Shown: piece by piece, positions 58,101 to 64,000 of the stretch | Layout: every line of letters starts with the position of its first letter | Numbering within the stretch: the stretch's first letter is position 1 | NCBI GenBank assembly: GCA_932294295.1 | Contig: OW028582.1 | Coordinates: 34,947,204 to 35,011,203 of the forward strand | Source of the DNA: Alitta virens | Lineage: Eukaryota > Annelida > Polychaeta > Phyllodocida > Nereididae | Direction: 5' to 3' | DNA length: 64,000 nt | Made by a program: the position numbers and the translations under genes | Notes under the pieces: model-generated | What the model was told of the DNA's origin: nothing | What the model saw: only the letters and a program-made list of their open reading frames with translations | Database searches by the model: none

Positions 58101-61100
58101 ACTTTGCTGAAAAACAAAATTCAGGATATCATGGAATTTAATTTTGACTGCTGTCTAAAGTAAAGTTTATCACTAGCACCTTATCAAGGTATCAATACAA
58201 AAGCTGCCAATATCTACAAGTAGGTGATAAATTCCAAGTTGGTTTAGGCAAATTATGCATATAGTAATATCTCGATAATAATCAAGTGCAATGAATCTAG
58301 CTTTGCTAAATTTTGCCACTACAGGTTGAAGATTTTCAATTCTTTAGGCAGGCAAACAAATGAAATTACCTTTCTTTAAACAGTTATAAAAGACATCCCA
58401 GTCAATGCCATAAGCTGAAGTGTCAAGATACCAACATGATGAAAAGATGACTTTGAAACCAGCCTCAGTAATCAGCTCGATAAAATCCTCATCGTTTTTC
58501 CATAACTGGATAATTGTGTTTTTAGTCAACTGAAAATAAACAGCATAGTAAAGATATAGACTGCTACAAGTAATTAAACTTTTGACTGAAATTTAAAATC
58601 ATCGAAAGGGTAAAACGCATGCATATTCATAATTAAAAGATCAAACATGTACATTTTAGGATAGGGCAAATAATGGCTAAAAAGTATATAAAAAAAAATA
58701 CCGTACGTCATAGCAAGTACATTATTATAAGCTTTATTCGTATAAAATATACAGTATAAAATTCAAGATTAATAACAAAAACAAAATATTTAAAAACAAT
58801 GATTCGCACCAAAAAAAAGAAAAAGGGTAGCAAAACCCCAGATAATCAATTTGTGGCTAAATGTTCTATTATATCACAAATATCTTTTTTACTGAGACTA
58901 AAGTCTTCACACAACTCATCCCTGATATGAATTAACTCCATGATTTGAACACCAATTAATTGGTCACTCTCTAAAACATTTTTGTAGTAATTCTCTTTTA
59001 CAAGTTTACTAATACAGCTTGGACTACAATTAATCACATCACGTGGTTTTATACCATACTTATTACAAAAAATCTAAAATTTCTAGCCATTACATTGATA
59101 GCTAAAGCATTACAAAAAAAATAACACAGAATCATATAATTTAATCACTAAAGTGTAGAGACTAAATAAGAAAAAGGTATTAAGTACATTATTTTTCTTA
59201 CTTTCCTGCCATCATCGAATGCCTCTTGCCATACTATCATTTCAGGATCTTCTTTGCCAAATTTTTTTGATCTTTTCTTGGACAGAGTGTTGATTATTGA
59301 CTGCAATCTATAAATATTAATAAGTATAGGTGGTGATTTGTACTTAGTATCTGTGCTGAGGCAAGTAATATACCGTATTAACTTAGTAATGCTTCATAGC
59401 ATTATTTCAGTTATTCAAAAAAAATATTAAATAATAGTATTATTTCAGAGTTCATACTAACCGTGCAGTAAAATCACTCAAAATGTGATGCACTGATAAT
59501 CCTGTCTTTTTCGTATAATTGTATATTTCTGGATTACTGTGCCTGAAACAAAACCTCCACTTTTGCTGAATGAGTTCCTCTTACTGCGATTCATGTCATA
59601 ATTCTTAAATGCATTCCAAATCAAGCCAGCGTCGTTTCTATATCGTCTAGACATCGCCAACATTGCGCCGACGTCGATATGATTTGGAATGCTATCTGGG
59701 AAATTACTCACACCGTGTTTTGATGCCAACTTTACCAAATTCATAATATTTCCTAAAGTAACATTATGAGTCAGAAATTATTTTATTTTAATGAGTCAGA
59801 AATTGTTTTATTTTATTTCCCAATAAAATTAGTTTTTCTGTAAGAACTGAAATCAATTGGGTTTTTTTTTTGGTGATTGTTTTTACAAAAATAATGCCAT
59901 GCAAATATAACATCTGATTTCTCATCTAGTACTAAAAAAAAAGCTTACTAATTAAAAAGAAGATTATATATCTTACCAACAATCCTTGCTGACTTCATCA
60001 CCTCCTATGTGCACAGTGTTATCAGGAAACACCTCCAGGATTTCCTCATACAGAGTTTCAAGGATTTTGTAACTTTTTTCTCGAATTGGATTTATCGGTC
60101 CGAAGTATCGGTTTGCCACTGTGTTGGCATCAAAACACGGTGTGAGTAAGTCTGGCTGTCCGTAACCCCACGAAAAACTGTGGCCTGAAAATTGTACAAC
60201 TACTTGAAAATTGTAGGATTGATAATTTATTTACTATTCAAACAGGTCCAACATATTAACATACAGTATACAAACATCAGGATCTACAAGAAATCAATTA
60301 TATTAACGACTTATCTATGTTTCATCTACCTATTATAATAAGAATAAATGAAAGAATGGAAAATTCGACAAAAGAAAATGTACACCATTAGCTTTTTTGC
60401 CTTTATAAATTATGCTCACAAAAAAATACATTCATATTCAACTGACTGTAAAACTCAAAAATGCTTTGTTTGTGGTAATAAAATAAAATACATAAAACAA
60501 AATTTCTAATAACTATGTTTATTAGTATCTGACTGGAATCTCCACTGGGTGGCTCCCCAAAAGCGACATGTCTGTTTTTTTTTTATATATTTCATTTTTG
60601 TAAATTGTGCCTGAATAAATCCTCATCATTTTACAACCATCTGAGCTAAACCCAATCACTGCCTCTCAGCCGTCAACTGTGCCATTCAAACCCTATTATT
60701 CATCAAATATGTTCGAATAATTTGACAATTTGGCTTGGGTTTAAATAATTGCAATAACCAATACAATTAAGGTAATAGGGGCCAAACTTTACCTGGAGTA
60801 TCAAATTCAGGTATGACACGAATTCCTCTCATTCGTGCTTCATTGATGACCTCTGACACATCAGAATGTCTGTATACATGGGTGTCTGGATTGTAAGCAC
60901 CCTGGTTAATATCAATAAATCAAGTCTCAAATTCAATAAAAGAGGCAATAAACAAACAAGGGGAAATACCACATTGACACTTGGAGGTAAATATTTATTT
61001 GATATTTTTGATATTTATTGATAAAAAGTACATAAAATCAACATTAAAACATAGGGGTGTAAAGGTCAGGTGAGATACACACTCCCCCTATCAAATATTT

Positions 61101-64000
61101 AAGAAAGTTTTGATCTTTTTGTTGTTTATCTTTAAATTCGTCTAAAAATGTATTATTGCTATGACACAACAATCTTAATCACGAGCAATATGAAATGATA
61201 ATTTTTAAAAGAAATGAATTGTATTAAACGAAAATTTCCAATATGACAAATCTTCTGAATCGTGAAGAAGCTCTTACTCATAATTGGCAGTAAAAGAAAG
61301 GCTATCATGTAAGCATCCTATAGAAGTTCCGAAATTCAAATTAAATCATAAATACTAGCAATGATTGTCACTTACATATCTTGTGATATTAGGAAGTTTG
61401 TGACTGTCGAAGGGAAAGGACTGATCATCTGTCATGTGCCAATGGAAGACATTCAGTTTATTCTGAGCCATTGCTTCCTGTCACGGATAAAAACAAAATG
61501 TTACTGATAGTTTCTGTCTGCACATGGTTGCTAAACAGAAATTCTCAAATGGTATTTGTATTTATTTTGTGACATATTTCAAAGGTAAAATTTCATTTTT
61601 ATACATCATTCTAAGGTTTGTGTTATAGCTAGATTTGAAGATGACATATTTTTGACATAATATTCTGCAGCGTTGGTCTATTCTATTGATAGCTACTGAT
61701 GTACAAAATTGCACAACTTGTATACCTATTAAAGGTTTAATAACAAATAAAACTTACCAAATTCCTTATAAGTATGTCTTTACTGATGAAGTGACGAGCC
61801 GTGTCTATCATTAAACCTCTATGGCTGAACCTAGGTGAATCTTGTATTGTGAAATTTCGTAGATAAAACTGGAATTTTCAAAATAATTAATGAAAATGAA
61901 ATGTTATAATTTGATGTGAAATCCTGAGCACAACAATGAGCCAGATGAAGAAATAATTTTTATTTTTATTTTTCAGATTTCTATTACATTGTTTGGCCAG
62001 AAGGATAGCATGTAAATGTTTTTAAATTCTCACAGGACAGAAAATATAAGTAGAAATGAACAGGATAGAAAAGATAAGTTTATATAAATCTTAAGAAAAA
62101 CCAAACTAAATGGAATACATACCTTGTCTTTTTCTCTAGTTATAAGTTGAGATAATGTTTGCAAACCCCTGACTGCTCCCCACACTTCAGGAGCAAATAG
62201 CTCGATGTGTCTTTTTGGGTTAATACTGAGAGAATCTAAAATTTAGATTGGATAATAAAAATTAAATTGAGTACAACATTCTTATTAATTTAACAAACCT
62301 GTTTGGTCATCCACCTTTAGCTAGCAGGCCTATACTAATTTAAAAAACCTTTTTTTTTTAAACATAGCAATTTCTCTGTTGTTTATAAACTTTCAAAGTT
62401 ATGATTTTGCTTGACTTGGGCAATTTGGGATCTTGAAACCAATGCTTGATAAAAGAATAACGACAAATATAACACCATCAAACAAGGGTTTCACAAAATG
62501 ATAACAATAACTCTTTCAATATTCACTGAGGGTAAGATCTAGTAAATCCAAGGACTAAAACATGACTTACATGCTTCATTCATTTTTGATGTTGGGAAGA
62601 GTATTGATTCCTTAAGTATTGTTATATTTATAAAAGTGATAATCCTCTGGTTAACAGATGTCTTCAATCGTGTATGTTTTGGATCTTTTATTCTGAGCTT
62701 CTTGCTATTGTATTCCATTGAAAATACATTTTGCCACAGTCTTTTGAGATTAAATTCCAAAATTGCATTGTAATATTCTTTGGTATAAATATACAATGAT
62801 TTTGGTTCAATTATAAAAGGTTCTATTTTGCTGAACACCTTGTAGTTCTTTGGCATGGGCCAGGGGGCACCACGTGTTTTCACTGGTGCTGTCATCATGT
62901 GTACACCCATAGAACTTCTACCGTAAAAATGTTTGTGTACTCTGTCATATTTGATGAGGTTTTTGAGACCAATTTCTGGTTGTTTTGGCTCAGTATAATT
63001 GAGTGTATTCCCAACATTGTCCATTGAGTTAAGTAGATCCGTTTTCTGACTAGTTCTCTGCTTTTTCTGCAGTTCCTGAGCTTCTCCTTTTGACGAGTTC
63101 ACTGAAAGACTTTCAGCTGAAGATATAAACAAATAAATCATTTGCAGCTGAAGATATAAGCAAATAAATCATTTGCAGCTGAAGATATAAACAAATAAAT
63201 TATTTGCAACTGAAGATATAAACAAATAAATCATTTGCAGCTGAAGATATAAACAAATAAATCATTTGCATCGCTAATGTTTGCAAATCATCTTATGCCC
63301 TACCAAAGTGGATGTGCTTATAATTGCAATACAGTTCACCGTGTTATGATTATTTAATCATTTCTATGCACTTTGTACTGTTATACTACTAAGCTTTTGT
63401 ATCTGAGTAATTTCTGACATTGATATTCATTGGTTTTATATCAGGTAATGGTTACAAAACTATAATTGAAAAAATGTCATTGAAATTATATCACACTCTA
63501 AAAACTGTAAAAGCTGCACAGGTAGTGCATGTCTTTGTTACTGAAATTTATGAAATATATGCAATGAAGCCCGTTATGACAACAACAACAAAATAATACC
63601 ATTAACATAAATGGGAATTACATCACATATCAAAGATACAAAATAATCTCATGATAAAGAATTCATTGGGGGCACCCATGTTAGTATTCCATAACAACTA
63701 TTACGTGTCTCCTGACATATTTTATTGATTTTCTGCCAGAATTTTTTATATGAAAATATTCAAATATTTAGACGTTCCAGGAATCTTAAAGTTTGTTTTA
63801 AATTTGTATTTTGTCTTACTTTTATAGAATAGAATTAGTTAAAAAAAACTGTGATTTACCTAATATTTAAGTTAATTGCAATGCTTAATTGTGCACCTGG
63901 ATATTTTGAATTTAGTATATTGTTAAGAATGTTTAAATTGTAAAATATACCTTGAAGTGTTGTAGTTAACCACACCAGAATGAAAATCTTGCAGCAAGAG
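54799..64000 (-). CDS. beta-N-acetylhexosaminidase (GH20, HEXA/HEXB-like), 14 exons seen, 5' end outside window
   Basis: Glycoside hydrolase family 20 enzyme, which removes terminal GlcNAc/GalNAc from glycans. Exons, in transcript order: 64000-63951 (partial), 63116-62571, 62235-62123, 61868-61758, 61477-61376, 60901-60793, 60184-59977, 59542-59462, 59307-59202, 58529-58370, 58106-58007, 57450-57346, 56930-56810, 55197-54799. All introns are GT-AG and every junction phase agrees. Family landmarks in order: RGAPWPMP (N-terminal domain), [28 protein letters not shown] (substrate-binding Arg), [34 protein letters not shown] (catalytic Asp-Glu), [36 protein letters not shown], and Cys near the C-terminal end. 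Exons 2-14 encode about 753 residues, longer than the usual 530-560, because of a roughly 90-residue N-terminal stem and a C-terminal extension with hydrophobic segments. Multiple NxS/T sites fit a secretory-pathway enzyme. Exon calls 2-12 are firm; exons 1 and 14 are inferred from splice signals and phase. Confidence 0.9.
55562..55700 (-). mobile_element. Retrotransposon 3' end with (GAATGT)n tail, hexosaminidase intron 13
   Basis: On the minus strand an AT-rich stretch ends GCAAAATAAATGAATGTG followed by repeats of GAATGT. This is the same layout (AATAAA-like signal, then a short tandem tail) as other non-LTR 3' ends in the window. Confidence 0.5.
56180..56420. repeat. Dispersed repeat with ATAACCAACAAAAATGT motif
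   Basis: The motif ATAACCAACGAAAATGT followed by TAGTTAACTCCCTCC occurs at about 56184 and again at about 56371. It also occurs near 40966 with CAAACAAATCAGTAAA upstream, as here. Partly inverted internal structure suggests a MITE. Not identified. Confidence 0.45.
56431..56783. mobile_element. MITE-like element with internal tandem repeats, hexosaminidase intron 13
   Basis: Subterminal inverted segments (GACAAATTAGGTTTGTCAAA near the left, the complement of GACGAACCTAATGCGTC at the right) and a TTTTCAGTG end. The centre (about 56600-56725) holds a tandem repeat of AAGTTCATCAAATAAG followed by ACATCA-type spacers. It ends 27 bp from the exon 13 donor. Confidence 0.6.
56810..56930 (-). CDS. 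hexosaminidase exon 13: conserved C-terminal end and start of extension
   Basis: 121 bp, phase 2 in, 0 out. [15 protein letters not shown] matches the family's final GI-x-A-x-P-x-x-GP-x-(Y/F)C segment, which normally ends the protein. Here it continues with roughly 25 residues, including an NIT site, to a strong AGG|GTAAGT donor. Reading through the donor runs into a MITE and stops within about 20 codons. Confidence 0.85.
57156..57274. mobile_element. MITE family 1, longest copy, hexosaminidase intron 12
   Basis: 119 bp, with ends CCCAGATCGCATTCCAAATC and the inverted GATTTGGAATGCTCTGGG. The interior is rich in ATCGG/CCGAT and near-palindromic. No open frame. Confidence 0.8.
57346..57450 (-). 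CDS. hexosaminidase exon 12
   Basis: 105 bp, phase 2 on both sides. Contains [16 protein letters not shown] and [11 protein letters not shown], the conserved C-terminal helix with its Cys. If the AG|GTTAGA donor were ignored, translation would stop after RLE at about 57336, giving a shorter enzyme without the usual C-terminal Cys segment. Exon 13 restores that segment in phase, so splicing is preferred. Confidence 0.9.
58007..58106 (-). CDS. hexosaminidase exon 11
   Basis: 100 bp, phase 1 in, 2 out. Contains [18 protein letters not shown], the GGEACLWGE-type motif of the family. Confidence 0.93.
58370..58529 (-). CDS. hexosaminidase exon 10
   Basis: 160 bp, phase 0 in, 1 out. Contains [13 protein letters not shown], then [17 protein letters not shown] and YGIDWDVFY, the conserved segment around the barrel's late strands that includes the substrate-lining Trp and the Tyr/Asp-Trp residues. 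Confidence 0.93.
58690..59092 (-). pseudogene. non-LTR retrotransposon 3' remnant in hexosaminidase intron 9
   Basis: The frame 59076-58846 is open to a stop after HLATN and is preceded by a frame-shifted continuation ([10 protein letters not shown]). Downstream are an AT-rich 3' UTR and an AATAAA near 58735. It sits in sense within the intron between exons 9 and 10. The tail-only structure, the frameshift and the polyadenylation signal suggest a 5'-truncated retroelement. The family is not identified, and a retrocopy of another gene is possible. Confidence 0.5.
59202..59307 (-). CDS. hexosaminidase exon 9
   Basis: 106 bp, phase 2 in, 0 out. Contains [15 protein letters not shown], the family's W-Q/E-E-A/V-F motif. 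A Lys/Ser-rich loop ([19 protein letters not shown]) precedes it. Confidence 0.9.
59462..59542 (-). CDS. hexosaminidase exon 8
   Basis: 81 bp, phase 2 on both sides. Encodes [14 protein letters not shown] and onward, matching the family segment after the catalytic Glu (W-x-SNPxI). Contains an NYT site. Donor G|GTTAGT, acceptor TTTCAG. Confidence 0.88.
59611..59700. mobile_element. MITE family 1, copy in hexosaminidase intron 7
   Basis: A 90-bp element with inverted ends: GCATTCCAAATC at the left and GATTTGGAATGC at the right. It shares internal sequence (CCAGCGTCGTTTCTATATCG) with copies at 40-137, 17331-17390 and 57156-57274. Confidence 0.75.
59977..60184 (-). CDS. hexosaminidase exon 7: catalytic exon
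   Basis: 208 bp, phase 1 in, 2 out. Contains the catalytic [13 protein letters not shown]; the Asp-Glu pair is the residue that orients the N-acetyl group plus the general acid in GH20. Upstream is [15 protein letters not shown]. All residues expected for activity are present. Confidence 0.95.
60793..60901 (-). CDS. hexosaminidase exon 6
   Basis: 109 bp, phase 0 in, 1 out. Contains [18 protein letters not shown] and [12 protein letters not shown], which continues as GHS in exon 7, the usual [10 protein letters not shown] motif. Confidence 0.92.
61376..61477 (-). CDS. hexosaminidase exon 5
   Basis: 102 bp, phase 0 on both sides. Contains [18 protein letters not shown], the conserved barrel strand with the His-Trp-His and Asp-Asp residues of GH20 hexosaminidases. 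An NIT glycosylation site lies near the end. Confidence 0.92.
61758..61868 (-). CDS. hexosaminidase exon 4
   Basis: 111 bp, phase 0 on both sides. Contains the family signature [17 protein letters not shown]; the Arg of HRG is the residue that binds the substrate sugar in HEXA/HEXB. An NFT glycosylation site lies upstream. Donor TTG|GTAAGT. Confidence 0.92.
62123..62235 (-). CDS. hexosaminidase exon 3
   Basis: 113 bp. Encodes [38 protein letters not shown] (in two runs: [16 protein letters not shown] and [15 protein letters not shown]), matching the strand leading into the GH20 TIM barrel. Flanked by TTTTAG and G|GTATGT; phase 1 in, 0 out. Confidence 0.9.
62571..63116 (-). CDS. hexosaminidase exon 2: stem and N-terminal domain
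   Basis: 546 bp, phase 1 in and phase 1 out. About 90 low-complexity, Lys/Gln/Ser-rich residues (with NSS and NYT glycosylation sites) precede the family's N-terminal domain, which starts at [16 protein letters not shown] and continues to [19 protein letters not shown]. The donor GCAT|GTAAGT is strong. The acceptor is the exon-proximal member of a five-copy repeat of TTCAG. An ATG upstream of the acceptor ([12 protein letters not shown]) comes from the repeat and is probably not the start, because the exon 1 signal segment fits in phase. Confidence 0.8.
63117..63271 (-). repeat. 31-bp minisatellite (5 copies) carrying repeated 3' splice sites
   Basis: Five direct copies of a 31-bp unit begin at 63117, 63148, 63179, 63210 and 63241. 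On the gene strand each unit ends TTTATATCTTCAG, so each supplies a usable-looking acceptor. The last one joins exon 2. With the exon 1 phase, the four upstream acceptors all meet an in-frame stop inside the repeat or at the exon edge; only the exon-proximal one stays open. Confidence 0.9.
63951..64000 (-). CDS. hexosaminidase exon 1 (partial): signal-peptide-like segment
   Basis: The last 50 bases of the window, read on the minus strand, are open and give a hydrophobic run, [16 protein letters not shown], ending in a G|GTATAT donor in phase 1. That phase is what exon 2 needs. The run looks like the core of a signal peptide or an N-terminal signal anchor. The initiator Met lies beyond the window edge. 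Inferred from hydrophobicity, donor and phase only. Confidence 0.55.

Noticed and set aside
58344..58529. Stand-alone small protein starting [10 protein letters not shown]
   Set aside because: It is exon 10 of the hexosaminidase; the apparent start is a TTG codon at the splice acceptor and the end reads past the donor.

Overview
This is a stretch of animal nuclear DNA, most likely from an AT-rich, repeat-laden marine invertebrate genome. The signs are a spliced GH20 hexosaminidase gene with many introns, a PIF/Harbinger DNA transposon, several lineages of non-LTR retrotransposon, tRNA-derived SINEs, MITEs and long pentanucleotide microsatellites. I cannot name the species.

Layout. 1-14 kb: SINEs, a CR1-like retrotransposon 3' end with a TTATC tail, a foldback-type element with long inverted arms (2.5-4.9 kb), and two non-LTR remnants. 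14.8-15.9 kb: a TIR element inside a TTATC microsatellite. 16.8-23.0 kb: a nested block, where a non-LTR retrotransposon fragment is split by a complete-looking 3,885-bp Harbinger element (17909-21793). That element has 42-bp perfect terminal inverted repeats, an open DDE transposase and an oppositely transcribed partner gene whose expected Myb/SANT DNA-binding region is not visible. 23-54 kb: essentially gene-free, with MITEs, SINEs, retrotransposon 3' tails with element-specific microsatellites, a 1.3-kb TIR element, long pentanucleotide arrays and a few motif clusters that could be regulatory.

54.8-64 kb, minus strand: the one clear host gene, a beta-N-acetylhexosaminidase of the HEXA/HEXB type. 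I could place 14 exons with matching splice phases. The gene runs off the right edge, so its start codon lies outside. It carries the catalytic HIGGDEV motif. Its conserved C-terminal end continues, through a strong donor/acceptor pair in phase, into an exon with two hydrophobic segments, suggesting a membrane-anchored enzyme. The acceptor of exon 2 lies in a 31-bp minisatellite that repeats a TTCAG acceptor five times; only the exon-proximal copy keeps the frame open. A retrotransposon copy ends 13 bp beyond the stop codon, in antisense.

The genes do not form a pathway: the Harbinger pair serves its own transposition, and the hexosaminidase is a glycan-trimming enzyme of the host. Everything between is mobile-element debris of different ages. 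All assignments come from reading the sequence by eye; no database search was run.
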